This document shows positions 17,429 to 26,884 of a stretch of DNA of 58,079 nucleotides, in pieces. The position numbers were made by a program, and so were the translations under genes. Source of the DNA: Myxococcota bacterium (GTDB lineage Bacteria > Myxococcota_A > Polyangia > Polyangiales > Houyiibacteriaceae); assembly GCA_020629955.1 (NCBI GenBank), contig JAHDCI010000012.1, forward strand, positions 1 through 58,079, written 5' to 3'. The notes under the pieces are model-generated. The model was not told the origin of the DNA. It made no database searches and saw only the letters and a list, made by a program, of their open reading frames with translations. How positions within the stretch are numbered: position 1 is the first letter of the stretch; every line of letters begins with the position of its first letter.

Positions 17429-17592
17429 CGTGCCCCCCACGACAATCCGAGTTGGATCACGACCTCGTGGCTGTTGGCTGAGAATCTGTCCACCAGGCCA
17501 TCGAAACGTGGCTCATCAGAGACTGTCGCAACGAGGCTCATCGAAAGAGCGTTGCTCTCTCTCTTCACTTCGTGCTCGCCAAATCCGATCAT
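17425..17592 (-). CDS. Possible small ORF coupled to STAS-like gene
   Basis: This 55-codon reading frame (begins MIGFGEHEVKRES, ends QLGLSWGAR) stops within the start codon of the next gene through an ATGA overlap, which suggests translational coupling. It begins 28 bases after the hydrolase stop. It lacks a clear ribosome-binding site and I recognise no family. It could be a small regulator or a remnant of a truncated gene. Confidence 0.3.
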   Translation of the reverse strand: MIGFGEHEVKRESNALSMSLVATVSDEPRFDGLVDRFSANSHEVVIQLGLSWGAR

Positions 17593-17620
17593 CGATGCAG
17601 CCCAACTGCGTTCCGGGCCC

Positions 17621-18427
17621 CTAGGCGGAGAGCCCCGCGATAAACGATTGAATGATCGCCGCCGTCTCGGCGGGTCGTTCCGTCGGCAGGTAGTGACCGG
17701 CGCCTGGGAGGTGGACAAGGCTCGCCTTCGCGATTGGGTCAACGACCGCCGCTTGCAGAAAATCCGGCGGCAAAAAGGGATCATCGGACGCGACGCAGAC
17801 CGTCGGACAGAGGATATTTGCGAGTGCATCTGCGAAGCCGCCGGCCGTCCACGTTTTAAGCGTCTCTCCGATGTTCGCTTCGCTCGGCTCTGCGCCGATG
17901 CGGAGGAGTCTCTCTTTGCCTCCTTCGGGCAAATCGATCGTCGCCATGTCCAGAATCGTGCCCTGCAATTCGCGATTGGTCGCGCTGCCAGCGAAAAGTT
18001 CCATCGCCTCTGGAGGTAAGGGAAGTCCAGCTGCTGGGACCGGACAGAGCAAAATCTGTCCCTGAACGTGTTCCGGATGGTGGGCGGCGAGCCACTGCAC
18101 GATCTGTCCACCCATCGAGTGTCCAACCCAAATCGCCTCTTCGATACCGGCTTCATCGCACGCGGCGATCAACGAAGAGGCCATTCCAGCGAGGTCGAAA
18201 GGTCCATCTGGCGAAGAATCGTGCGCCCCTGGAAGGTGAGGGGCGAGCACGTTCGCGTCGCCCAATATTTCGCGAATCGGATCCCAAATGTGGGCATTCA
18301 TCATCCACCCGTGAACAAAAACGATATTCGGTCCCGACTTCTCTACCATCCTGTGAGCATACATTCTCCCCTGAGGGGAGTCTATCTTCTCGTCCCAAAA
18401 GTTAGGGAGAAGGGTCGCTTCTGTCAC
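17621..18427 (-). CDS. Alpha/beta hydrolase
   Basis: This roughly 268-residue cytoplasmic alpha/beta-hydrolase has the oxyanion-hole motif VFVHGWMMNAHIWDP, nucleophile elbow GHSMGGQI, an acid region near CVASDDPFLPP and a catalytic histidine in LPGAGHYLPTERP. Substrate is unknown; the general fold includes esterases, lipases and dehalogenases. I chose GTG 18427 because the first strand (DSPQGRMYAHRM) needs sequence upstream of the first ATG at 18364. An alternative GTG at 18469 would fall inside the promoter region of the divergent patatin gene. It is probably the first gene of a minus-strand group with the STAS-like gene. Confidence 0.88.
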   Translation of the reverse strand: MTEATLLPNFWDEKIDSPQGRMYAHRMVEKSGPNIVFVHGWMMNAHIWDPIREILGDANVLAPHLPGAHDSSPDGPFDLAGMASSLIAACDEAGIEEAIWVGHSMGGQIVQWLAAHHPEHVQGQILLCPVPAAGLPLPPEAMELFAGSATNRELQGTILDMATIDLPEGGKERLLRIGAEPSEANIGETLKTWTAGGFADALANILCPTVCVASDDPFLPPDFLQAAVVDPIAKASLVHLPGAGHYLPTERPAETAAIIQSFIAGLSA

Positions 18428-18515
18428 TTCGCGTTGCCGAAGAAACAGCTTCTTGACGCAACGCGCCACTTCGGTTCCACTACCTATCCGGGAGGCGGGG
18501 CCGGAGATTTTTCGT

Positions 18516-19499
18516 ATGTACCCGAGCTATGGAACCCAAGATTTGAGCCGACGAGAGAGCCGCTCCAACAGCCGACCTTCCTCATCTGGCCGGGCACCCA
18601 AAATCGCCTTTATCGGCTCGGGTGGAGGCGCAAAGGGGATCGCCCATCTGGGGGTTCTAAAAGCGCTCTCCGAGTTCGGGGTCTCGGCGGATGTTTTCGT
18701 GGGCGCGTCGGCGGGTGCCGTCGCGGCGTGTTTCTATGCGCAGGGGTTCGATGCCGATGAAATGGTCGATTGGTTCCGCCCTTTTTGGAAGCGCGAGAAT
18801 CTTCGAACGCCCCTAAAGGCTCGTCACTTCCTCGGTCTCCCGAATCTTCGGCAGCTCCGTTCTCCCGGCTGGCTCAGCTCGGGGTTGCTCTCGGTCGATC
18901 GCTTTGAGAAGTTTCTCGAAAAGAAGCTTCCGCACAACGACTTTCGTCAGCTGGACCGTCAGCTCTACGTTACTGCGACGGACATCGACTCGGGCAAACG
19001 CGTGGTTTTCGGCAACGGGTATGTTGACGATGTTCCGATCAGCTCCGCCGTCGCCGCCTCCTGCGCGGTCCCGCTGCTTTTTCGTCCCCACCGAATCGGC
19101 GACCGCTACTATGTCGATGGAGAGTTGGTGCGAACGTTGAGCATGGACCTCGCCATCGACGCGGGCGCGGACGTCCTGATCGTGTCGAACGCGTACCGTC
19201 CGAAGAAAAACGCGGGGGCGTCCATCGCCACGCGCGGGGTCTTCCGCGTGACTCGTCAGGCCACGAATATCGTGCTCTCTCAAAAAGAGAAGCGGGGCAT
19301 GGAACTTCTGCGTGGCCGGCGCCCGGATGTCACGATTGTCGAGGTGACCCCCGACCTTGGCGAGTTCTCGTTTACCTCGCGCAGCACGGCGCGGCGCTTA
19401 CTCTTCCGCGGCTACCGCCAGGCACTAAAAGTACTCGCCCAAGCAAAACGAGATGGGGCGTTTGCTCCGCGTCGCGACTCTTTCGCGCCCGCGAAGTAA
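18516..19499 (+). CDS. Patatin-like phospholipase
   Basis: This 327-residue serine lipid acyl hydrolase has the patatin oxyanion motif GSGGGAKGIAHLGVL, the nucleophile serine in GASAGAVAA and the catalytic aspartate in DGELVRTL. The N-terminus is polar (RRESRSNSRPSSSG) without a signal peptide, so it is likely cytoplasmic or injected. Family members include NTE-like esterases and RssA. The ATG at 18516 has GGAG nine bases upstream; an in-frame TTG at 18453 overlaps the divergent hydrolase region. The C-terminus is basic. Confidence 0.92.
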   Translation: MYPSYGTQDLSRRESRSNSRPSSSGRAPKIAFIGSGGGAKGIAHLGVLKALSEFGVSADVFVGASAGAVAACFYAQGFDADEMVDWFRPFWKRENLRTPLKARHFLGLPNLRQLRSPGWLSSGLLSVDRFEKFLEKKLPHNDFRQLDRQLYVTATDIDSGKRVVFGNGYVDDVPISSAVAASCAVPLLFRPHRIGDRYYVDGELVRTLSMDLAIDAGADVLIVSNAYRPKKNAGASIATRGVFRVTRQATNIVLSQKEKRGMELLRGRRPDVTIVEVTPDLGEFSFTSRSTARRLLFRGYRQALKVLAQAKRDGAFAPRRDSFAPAK

Positions 19500-19649
19500 G
19501 CCCTCGGAACCTATTGCGGAAGGTATTGGTTCAGGCGGGGGAACCTGCTACGAACCGGTGCTGTTCGCTTTGGCCGAGCAATTTCCGAGACCGGTGCCAC
19601 GTTAGGCACTTCTCCATCCTTTAAAACGAGTTCCTGCTTCGAGAAGAAC

Positions 19650-21653
19650 ATGAAGCCTTTCTACGTCACGACGCCGATCTACTACGTTAATGATCGCCCT
19701 CATATCGGCCACGCTTACTCCACTGTCGCTGCCGACGTTCTCGCACGCTTCGCGCGTCTCCAGGGACGGCCGACGCGTTTTCTGACCGGTACCGATGAGC
19801 ACGGTCAGAAGATCGAGGAGAAGGCCGCAGAGCTCAAAAAGGAACCTCAAGCGTTCGTCGATGAGATGTCGCCTCCTTTCAAAGCGGCGTTCGAACAACT
19901 TGATTGTTCTTTCGATGACTACATCCGCACCACTGAGCCGCGTCATGAGGAACGAGTCAAAGCGGCGTGGTCAGCGATGCAGGAACGCGGAGATATTTAC
20001 CTCGGCAAATATGAGGGCTGGTATTCGGTTGCCGATGAGGCGTTCATCACGGAACACGAGCTATCGCTTCTCGATGAAGTTACGCGTTCCAAAGTTCAAC
20101 GCGTCGCGGAACCGAGCTACTTCTTTAAGCTCTCGGATTACACCGAGAGGCTGCTTGAGTTCTACGAGGCGAATCCAACATTTGTGCAGCCCGAGGGGCG
20201 CTTCAACGAAGTAAAGGCGTTCGTGAAGCAAGGGCTTCGCGATCTGTCGATCTCGCGGACAAGCTTCTCGTGGGGCATCGATGTCCCGGGCGACGACGCG
20301 CATGTGATGTACGTCTGGCTCGACGCGCTGACCAATTACGCATCCGCGCTTGGGGGCCCGATCCCGGCTGGCGCCGCACCGCTCTTTGAGAAGTTCTGGG
20401 GCAAGGATTCCGACGTCGTCCATATCGTTGGCAAAGATATCCTTCGCTTCCATGCGATTTATTGGCCCGCGTTCTTGATGAGCATGGGAGCCGAGCTGCC
20501 AAAGCAGATTTGGGCACACGGCTGGCTCACCATCAACGGTCAAAAGATGTCGAAGCGAAGCGGAAACTTTATTCCGCCTGAGCCGCTCGTTGAGCAGCTC
20601 GGAGCCGACGTCGTGCGCTACTACCTGATGCGCGAAGTTGGGTTTGGACAGGACGGCGACTTTGCGCACGCGAATGTGCTGGCGCGATACAACGGCGAAC
20701 TTGCGAACGGCTTGGGCAATCTCCTGAACAGGATGGTGAAGAGCATCGTTGCGAGATCGTTCGAAGGGAAGGTGCCACCGGTCGCTGAACTTCAGGATGT
20801 CGATCGAGAATTGATCGAGGTTGCAGAGCGTGTTGCGAAAACCAGCGCGGCGCACTTTGAAGCCATCGCCCCGCACCGGGCGCTTGATTCGATCTGGGAA
20901 CTTGTCGGCGCGGCCAACCGCTACGTCGATTCGACCGCACCCTGGCAGCTCGCGAAAGATGGCGATCTGGAGCGACTCGGCACGGTCTCTTATCTTGTCC
21001 TCGAGAGTCTACGATGGCTCTCGATCCTCATCGCGCCCGTGATGCCCAATAAGTCCGCTGGACTTCGTGCACAGCTTGGTCTCGAGCCCCTCTCTCCGGA
21101 GGAAGGGACGAGCCAATGGCCAAAAGCGTGGGGGGATGCGCACGCGCTGCAGGTCGGCACGCAGACCGAGGTCGCGGAAGCTCTGTTTCCCCGTATCGAT
21201 AAGAATCGCGAGGCGGAAATCTACGGCGCGCTCGGGGTCGATCCCAACGCGAAAAAGAACAGCGAGAAGAACGCCCCGAAAAAGGCGAAGAAAAAGAAGA
21301 GTTCCAAGAAGGCACCGGAGACCCCCTCGGAGATCGGATTCGACGACTTCATGAAGGTCGACCTTCGGCTCGGATTGATCCTCGAGGCCTCCCCGCTCGA
21401 GAAGAGCGACCGGCTGCACAAACTCAAGATCGACCTCGGTGAAGAGTCACCGCGTCAGGTGCTTGCGGGCATCCGCGAGCATTACGATGCGCAGGACCTG
21501 GTCGGTAAACGCGTCGTGGTTGTCGCAAACCTCGCGCCGAGAAAGATTATGGGAGTCGAGAGCCAAGGCATGGTTTTGGCCGCGAGCGATCCCAGCGGCC
21601 TTAGCGTCGTTACGGTCGAGAAGGATATCGCGCCCGGAACACGCATCAGCTGA
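19650..21653 (+). CDS. metG: Methionyl-tRNA synthetase
   Basis: This 667-residue class I synthetase charges tRNA-Met. It has the HIGH motif (PHIGHAYSTVAADV, about 17-30), FLTGTDEHGQKIEEKA, and the KMSKS-like QKMSKRSGNF (about 295-304). The connective region lacks the zinc-binding CxxC knuckles, as in the zinc-free MetRS branch. The anticodon-binding helical domain has ANRYVDSTAPWQLAK. A Lys-rich linker (about 530-555) connects to a C-terminal Trbp111-like tRNA-binding domain (FMKVDLRLGLILEA, ANLAPRKIMGVESQGMVLA). The gene stands alone; its 3' end overlaps the convergent reductase gene by 8 bp. Confidence 0.97.
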   Translation: MKPFYVTTPIYYVNDRPHIGHAYSTVAADVLARFARLQGRPTRFLTGTDEHGQKIEEKAAELKKEPQAFVDEMSPPFKAAFEQLDCSFDDYIRTTEPRHEERVKAAWSAMQERGDIYLGKYEGWYSVADEAFITEHELSLLDEVTRSKVQRVAEPSYFFKLSDYTERLLEFYEANPTFVQPEGRFNEVKAFVKQGLRDLSISRTSFSWGIDVPGDDAHVMYVWLDALTNYASALGGPIPAGAAPLFEKFWGKDSDVVHIVGKDILRFHAIYWPAFLMSMGAELPKQIWAHGWLTINGQKMSKRSGNFIPPEPLVEQLGADVVRYYLMREVGFGQDGDFAHANVLARYNGELANGLGNLLNRMVKSIVARSFEGKVPPVAELQDVDRELIEVAERVAKTSAAHFEAIAPHRALDSIWELVGAANRYVDSTAPWQLAKDGDLERLGTVSYLVLESLRWLSILIAPVMPNKSAGLRAQLGLEPLSPEEGTSQWPKAWGDAHALQVGTQTEVAEALFPRIDKNREAEIYGALGVDPNAKKNSEKNAPKKAKKKKSSKKAPETPSEIGFDDFMKVDLRLGLILEASPLEKSDRLHKLKIDLGEESPRQVLAGIREHYDAQDLVGKRVVVVANLAPRKIMGVESQGMVLAASDPSGLSVVTVEKDIAPGTRIS

Positions 21654-22371
21654 GCTTGCGATCTGGCCATCGCCAGCCTTCAAAACGCCAAGCGCCTTCA
21701 GTCTCCAGGCTGCCGGTACGCTCCGCTCCCTGAAAAGCACGATCGGAGAAGAGTTCCGCGGCAAGCATTTCATTGGAGCACGGTCCGCTGTAGCGAGAGA
21801 GCCACATGCGATCGAGCTGCACTTCGGGTGTGAACAGCTTGTGGCTGGCGCTTGGGCCCGCTTCTACGGAAACGACTCCCCCATGGCGGGCGCCGTATCG
21901 CAACGCCGCTCGGATGCTGAGTTCGCCTGCGTTTGGTACCTCCGCGCGGAGGCCCCAATTTCTCGCTCGCGCGGCCCCTTCTTCGTTTGTGAAGATCGTC
22001 AGGTTGTCGGCTTTGAGCAGGGGATGGTCGAGGGGAAGCGCGCCTTCTCGGTTTCGCGTGAGGACGATCAGCTCGGGCTTGCTCATCAAGCCACGATGCT
22101 TTCGAAGCGCTTCGCGTGCTTCTCCCACCGCATCATCCGGCGCATACGATAGATGAGGTTCGTCTCTCAGGATTTTCGCCGTCAGCACAATCGCAGAGGC
22201 GATCGCGCGCGCGCCCTGAAGCGCCATCCAATCGAACTCACTCTTCGGGCTCGTGTCGCTGACGCGAAGTGGAAAATATCGACCCTCGCGTTCGTGACAG
22301 GCACAAACTTGAAGAGACCCCCCAACCGGGAGGTCTCCAAAGGCGGACTCCAAAAAACGCCGGAGTCGCAA
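21646..22371 (-). CDS. RibD C-terminal/dihydrofolate-reductase-like reductase
   Basis: This 241-residue stand-alone RibD_C/DHFR-fold protein has the NADPH-binding pattern MALQGARAIASAIVLTAKILRDEPHLSY and RKHRGLMSKPELIVLTRN, and VVSVEAGPSASHKLF in the position of the usual E-G-G-P-x-L motif. There is no deaminase domain. Possible roles include riboflavin pathway reduction or an unrelated pteridine reductase; the degenerate EAGP motif argues for caution. It follows the LuxR gene with a 3-bp gap on the same strand, so cotranscription is likely. The 3' end overlaps metG. Confidence 0.82.
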   Translation of the reverse strand: MRLRRFLESAFGDLPVGGSLQVCACHEREGRYFPLRVSDTSPKSEFDWMALQGARAIASAIVLTAKILRDEPHLSYAPDDAVGEAREALRKHRGLMSKPELIVLTRNREGALPLDHPLLKADNLTIFTNEEGAARARNWGLRAEVPNAGELSIRAALRYGARHGGVVSVEAGPSASHKLFTPEVQLDRMWLSRYSGPCSNEMLAAELFSDRAFQGAERTGSLETEGAWRFEGWRWPDRKLS

Positions 22372-22374
22372 TCT

Positions 22375-23154
22375 CTACTTCAGCGCCGCAGGACCTGTTA
22401 CGAAGAGGCGAACGGCGTCGACCTGACGGTGACAGCCGGTCTTTTGCAAAATGTGCTTCACGTGAGTTCGGGTGGTCTCGACGCCCACCTCGAGGGTTTC
22501 GGCGATTTCCCGCGGGGTCTTTCCGAGAACCATCTGTCGTGCGACTTCTGCTTCCGTGCGGGTGAGTCCGTAGAGCGCGCGGTACGCGTCTGCGTCCGCA
22601 TTCGGAACCGAGCTTGGATCGGAGATTGCCATCAGAAGGTTCGGGCCACCGGAGTCGCGCTCACCCACCAAGGTGACGACAATGTGCAGCCGCTGACCGT
22701 TCGCCTCGAGCGCGACCGCCTCGCGATCGCTCATGCCTGAAGCGACGTATTCGATGATTCCCTTCAGTTGCTCCTGCACCTCTGGCTCCGAGCTCGAGAG
22801 GCGATCATCGATCCCGCGACGAAACACCGTGCCATTCAGAAGCTTGTCAGCCGCCTGATTCGAAACGACCACGCGATCGTCCTCGAGCATGATGACCCCG
22901 ATGGGAAGGTGGTCGAGGGTCTTCGCTAGCGCCTCCGCATTCATCGCAACCTCGGCCTGGCGACGTCGAAGACGTTCGTAGGCGGAAAGAAGTGCCTCCA
23001 CCTCACCGGCGAGCTCTTCACCCTCCGGAGCCAAAATCTCTCGCCAGTCCTCCTCCGTTTGGGGGCGTCGACGGGCGCGATGAACACCGGACTGCGCCGG
23101 CTCGGCCTGTCGAGCGTGGGAAGTCATCGGGGCGGATTTTTCTGGCTGCGACAT
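22375..23154 (-). CDS. LuxR-type regulator with PAS-like sensor domain
   Basis: This roughly 259-residue regulator has a coiled helical segment (about 40-70, ELAGEVEALLSAYERLRRRQ), then a PAS-like domain (about 75-170, TLDHLPIGVIMLEDDRVVVSNQAADKLL) and a C-terminal LuxR/GerE helix-turn-helix (about 195-255, LTRTEAEVARQMVLGKT, PREIAETLEVGVETTRTH). No receiver domain is present. I chose the ATG at 23154 because family-like sequence begins there. The upstream region holds two CAATTGGGGG boxes that could be autoregulatory sites. The signal is unknown. Confidence 0.88.
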   Translation of the reverse strand: MSQPEKSAPMTSHARQAEPAQSGVHRARRRPQTEEDWREILAPEGEELAGEVEALLSAYERLRRRQAEVAMNAEALAKTLDHLPIGVIMLEDDRVVVSNQAADKLLNGTVFRRGIDDRLSSSEPEVQEQLKGIIEYVASGMSDREAVALEANGQRLHIVVTLVGERDSGGPNLLMAISDPSSVPNADADAYRALYGLTRTEAEVARQMVLGKTPREIAETLEVGVETTRTHVKHILQKTGCHRQVDAVRLFVTGPAALK

Positions 23155-23252
23155 GTTCTTGAGTCTAACCAATACGGAGCAGACTTGCCATCGGTACGAG
23201 GGGAAGTTTTGCAAGAAAATCGCAACTCCCCGAAATTGAAGAGAATATTTTC

Positions 23253-23339
23253 TCCCAATTGGGGGCTTCGACTGTTTTCTCTCACGCAATCGGGTGGGTT
23301 TCTCCGATTTTGCTACGCATTTCTGTCCTCAATTGGGGG
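23253..23339. promoter_or_regulatory. Two CAATTGGGGG boxes
   Basis: CCCAATTGGGGG at 23254-23265 and CTCAATTGGGGG near 23328-23339 are direct repeats about 74 bp apart in the 284-bp AT-richer gap between the LuxR gene and the kinase gene. They are upstream of the LuxR gene, so they could be binding sites. This is positional inference only. Confidence 0.3.
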
Positions 23340-23438
23340 ACGAATCAGACGAAACGGAACATGTCGGCTCGAACTCTTTGGGCTCAAGACGTTTCTCGAT
23401 GGGACACAAGACCAGCTTTCGCTGGGGCCGGCCCAGTC

Positions 23439-24803
23439 CTACCCGTCTTCGTCTGCGAGGCGCTGTTCGAGCGAGCGGAGATAGCCTTCGTCTTCCGATT
23501 CTGGCTTCTTCTTTGCGTCGAGTAGTACGACCGGTCGCTCTTCGCTGAGTTCTTCTTCGCCTTCTTCAAATCCGTCGAGGCGAAGTGGGGCTGGCGCGTC
23601 GCTGGGCTCATTCGAGGGGATCCCAACCGATATGGGCTCTTCCTCCTCAAGCTCATCTACGTCGACATCTTCCACAGACTCATCGGCGGCGAGATCTCGT
23701 GCGGGTTGCACCGAAGAACCTTCGCCGCGAAATGCGTCCGTCGTATCGTCGATCACGCTCTCAAGATCGTGAACGGGAGCGGGATCCGTCATTGGCGGCG
23801 GCAGCTCGGAAACACCGACCGCGGGAACCTCGACACCTGGCGGCGCCGCTTCCGGCACGATGGCAAGCTCGTCTTCGGCGACTTTTTCGGTTGGGTAGAC
23901 TTCGTTGATCCACTCGGCGATCGAACGCGGTCCAATCGGCAGTCCGTGTCGCATCGCGAAATACTCGAGATGGAGCGCAAAATCGGCGGCGCTTGCAATC
24001 CGGGCGCGTCGATCACGTCGGAGGGCGGCGAGGACGATCTCTTCGAGGTCGGCCGGATAGTCCGGGAGGACGGTCGAAGGCGGCGGAGCGTCTTTTTCGA
24101 CAATATCCGTCATGACCTTGGAGTTCGTTCCGCGGAAGAGGCGGGTCCCGGTCGTGATCTCATACAAGATCACGCCAAGTGCAAAAACGTCGACTCGTCG
24201 ATCGACCTCTCGGCCGCGGACTTGCTCGGGCGCCATATACGAGAAGGTGCCTTTAAGCGCGCCGGATTCTGTTTTTGGGCGTGCGTCGGTTTTCGCGACG
24301 CCAAAATCCATCAGTTTTGCGACACCATCTCGGGTCACCATCAAGTTATGCGGGGTGACGTCGCGGTGCACAATGTTGAGTGCGCGTCCAGCTCGGTCTT
24401 TCGCTTCGTGTGCGTGATGGAGCGCTTCGCACGCCTGCATCACGATTCCCAGAGCGACGTGAAGGGGCATGGGCTTCCGAGCCCGGGCTCCCGCTCGCCA
24501 AAGGTCTGCGACCGTCCAGCCGTCGACGAATTCCATCGCGACAAACCAAGTTCCGTGCGCGGAGCCGAGATCGTAGACCTGGGGAATATTGGGATGACAT
24601 AGATGTGCGAGCAGATGCGCTTCGTAGTGGAACATGCTCACGACCTCTTCTTTGTGCGCGAAGGTCGTGAAGAGACGTTTGATCACCACATCCCGAAAGA
24701 ATCGAGCCTCACTCCACGAACGGGCGAGAAAGATCTCGGCCATCCCCCCGGCGGCGATCTTTCTGACGAGCTCATAGCGGCCCAGCGTGGTTGGCATGTT
24801 CAT
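23439..24803 (-). CDS. Hanks-type Ser/Thr protein kinase (soluble, acidic tail)
   Basis: This roughly 454-residue kinase begins at MNMPTTLGRYELVRKI. The domain (about 8-275) has AAGGMAEIFLA, VVIKRL lysine, HRDVTPHNLMV catalytic loop, MDFGVAKTD and GTFSYMAPEQVRGREVDRRVDVFALG. The HRDVTPHN form is common in myxobacterial kinases. No transmembrane helix is evident. The C-terminal 150 residues are Pro-rich and then strongly acidic (DVDVDELEEEEP), ending in a short helix. It is divergent from the metzincin lipoprotein gene, with a 115-bp shared upstream region. Confidence 0.92.
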   Translation of the reverse strand: MNMPTTLGRYELVRKIAAGGMAEIFLARSWSEARFFRDVVIKRLFTTFAHKEEVVSMFHYEAHLLAHLCHPNIPQVYDLGSAHGTWFVAMEFVDGWTVADLWRAGARARKPMPLHVALGIVMQACEALHHAHEAKDRAGRALNIVHRDVTPHNLMVTRDGVAKLMDFGVAKTDARPKTESGALKGTFSYMAPEQVRGREVDRRVDVFALGVILYEITTGTRLFRGTNSKVMTDIVEKDAPPPSTVLPDYPADLEEIVLAALRRDRRARIASAADFALHLEYFAMRHGLPIGPRSIAEWINEVYPTEKVAEDELAIVPEAAPPGVEVPAVGVSELPPPMTDPAPVHDLESVIDDTTDAFRGEGSSVQPARDLAADESVEDVDVDELEEEEPISVGIPSNEPSDAPAPLRLDGFEEGEEELSEERPVVLLDAKKKPESEDEGYLRSLEQRLADEDG

Positions 24804-24918
24804 GAACGGTTGTTCCAATAAGTGCGCATCGTGGCGCCGTATTCGTATACTGCCCGGCGTTGTGCCCAAGAATCAATCTTTCGGCGGCGACAAGCGATTT
24901 TCTTCCCAGGCTTCGCAA

Positions 24919-26862
24919 ATGCCGCGTCTCTCTCTCCTAGTCCTTTCGCTGCTTTCTGTTTCGATTTTTTCGGGCTGCTACGAGTCGTACCTCGGCGAAC
25001 CGACTCGCCCGGGACCTGAGCCCGGAGAAATCGGAGATGGTTGCGAGGAAGGGTGCGCTGACGGGCTTGCGTGCATCGTCGACGATCGATTTCCGGGCGG
25101 TTACTGCTCCACGCCTTGTGACGAGGGGTGTCCATCGTCGTCGATGTGCATCACGGATTTTGGCGATTCTCTCTGCTTTCAAACCTGTTCGATCAACAGC
25201 GATTGCCGCGCCGGCTATCGTTGCTGGCGAGGCACCTGTCGGCCTCCGTGTTCCGGCGATCGCGAGTGCGGCGAACGCGCGACTTGCGGTGAAGATGGAC
25301 TTTGCTCGGGCGTGGAGTGCACCTCCGATCGAGAATGCCCAGGCAGTACCTGCGTCGGCAATGTCTGCCGCGCGCTCCCCGATGCGGGTCTGGAAGACGC
25401 CAGCGTGGATGTCAGCGTCGACGTGATGCCCGACGTGCCAACGGGAATTTGTGATTCCTGTCCCGATGCTTGCATTCCGCCAGAATACGGAGAGCCGGGC
25501 TGTATCCTGCCTTGTCTTGCCACCCGGGATTGCGCCGATGGCCGCATTTGTTCACGGCTTCGGATCGACCGCGACGGAGATGGCGTTCGGGAGAGCGCGA
25601 CGGGGGCCTGCCTTCTTCCGCGAGGGCGGCGTCCGACCGGGGGTAGCTGCGAAGAGCGCAGCGAGAACGTCGACTGTGCCTCCCAGAGTTGCGAGCGATC
25701 CCAGTGCACGGAAATCTGCGCCGCCGATCGCGACTGTCCTTTTGGAATGAGCTGCCAGGAGATTGAGTGGACCGGAGGCACGCATCGAGCGTGTTGGTAT
25801 GCCGCGAGCACCGGCGTCGTCGAGGAATGGGATTTTGGTCGCCTCGGCGAGGGCGGAGCCCGCTCGCTCGCGATCCCGCCGGATGCCCTTAGCGTGACTT
25901 TCGAGGTCAGCACGGAAGAGGAAGATCCAACCGGGCTTTACGGCTTTATCTCCATTGAGGATCCCTCCGGTCGTCAGCTTCTCGATCTTTTCTCGCTCGC
26001 GCGGGGTTTCGATCAACCGCATCGGTGGATCCCTGGCAACACCGTGGACACCTTCTCAACCACTCTGCCGAACGCGACAACGGATCGGTACCCTTTCGAC
26101 GACGGTCTCTACACCGTTGCGGTGCAGGTGCTCGACGGACGACCGAGAGATATCTCGATGCGCGCCATTCTTCTTCGCGGACCGGAGCGTCCTGGCGAAC
26201 TCCCGCTCAATATTCACGTCCTCCCCGGGCTCGATTTTAGCGCGGCGACGGCTGCCTCAAGCGAGCGTCTTGACCGGGCCCTCAATGTTGCAGAGCGAAT
26301 CCTTAGCGCTTCACGGATCAGCTTCGGTGAACGCCGCTTCTTCGATATCCCGGTGCCGGAGCTCTCGATCATCGATTCGGCGGACGGCGCCGATTCGGAG
26401 CTCGTGCAGCTTTTCCGAAGTGCCGCAGGCGATCCAGAGGAGCGCGCACTCAATATCTATCTGGTCCGCCTGCTTGAGCCTCCCGGTTCGGAAGGAGGGC
26501 TCCTGCTTGGTATTGCAGGCGGCGTAGGGGGACCGCCTGACGCTTCGCCAGGGGCGATGTCCGGAATCGTGATTGCCGCAGACCCCAGCGTGGCCGGTGA
26601 TGCAGCATTCTTTGGGGCGACGATCGCGCACGAGATTGGGCACCAGCTTGGACTCTTCCATACGCGTGAGTTTCTGCCGCCCTGTCCCGACGGTGAAATT
26701 CGTCCAGACTGCTCTCCTTTCGGAGGGGTCGACGTCTTGGCAGATACCGACGGCGAAGACCGTCGCAATCTGATGTTTCCCGCTGCGATGATGCGCGACG
26801 AGCTCCCGCGGCTGACCGAAGGTCAAACGCGCGTGTTGCTCCGTCATCCGCTCGTGCGATGA
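24919..26862 (+). CDS. Cys-rich metzincin-like lipoprotein metalloprotease
   Basis: This 647-residue lipoprotein has a signal peptide with lipobox FSGC. The N-terminal about 200 residues contain repeated Cys-rich modules (CxxGLACIVDD, CSINSDCRAGYRCWRGTC, CTSDRECPGSTC) of the kind found in myxobacterial surface proteins. A middle beta-rich region follows. Near the C-terminus is a zinc motif HEIGHQLGLFH, a full HExxHxxGxxH, followed by NLMFPAAM as a plausible Met-turn. These identify a metzincin-type protease. The ATG at 24919 is chosen because the signal peptide starts there. Substrate is unknown. Confidence 0.85.
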   Translation: MPRLSLLVLSLLSVSIFSGCYESYLGEPTRPGPEPGEIGDGCEEGCADGLACIVDDRFPGGYCSTPCDEGCPSSSMCITDFGDSLCFQTCSINSDCRAGYRCWRGTCRPPCSGDRECGERATCGEDGLCSGVECTSDRECPGSTCVGNVCRALPDAGLEDASVDVSVDVMPDVPTGICDSCPDACIPPEYGEPGCILPCLATRDCADGRICSRLRIDRDGDGVRESATGACLLPRGRRPTGGSCEERSENVDCASQSCERSQCTEICAADRDCPFGMSCQEIEWTGGTHRACWYAASTGVVEEWDFGRLGEGGARSLAIPPDALSVTFEVSTEEEDPTGLYGFISIEDPSGRQLLDLFSLARGFDQPHRWIPGNTVDTFSTTLPNATTDRYPFDDGLYTVAVQVLDGRPRDISMRAILLRGPERPGELPLNIHVLPGLDFSAATAASSERLDRALNVAERILSASRISFGERRFFDIPVPELSIIDSADGADSELVQLFRSAAGDPEERALNIYLVRLLEPPGSEGGLLLGIAGGVGGPPDASPGAMSGIVIAADPSVAGDAAFFGATIAHEIGHQLGLFHTREFLPPCPDGEIRPDCSPFGGVDVLADTDGEDRRNLMFPAAMMRDELPRLTEGQTRVLLRHPLVR

Positions 26863-26884
26863 AGATTTGAAATCGGAGAGTAGT

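Noticed and set aside
17425-18156. A 243-residue frame on the minus strand within the hydrolase and downstream
   Set aside because: It is a shadow of the hydrolase in its upper part; only its last 55 codons fall in a gap and are listed as a doubtful small gene.
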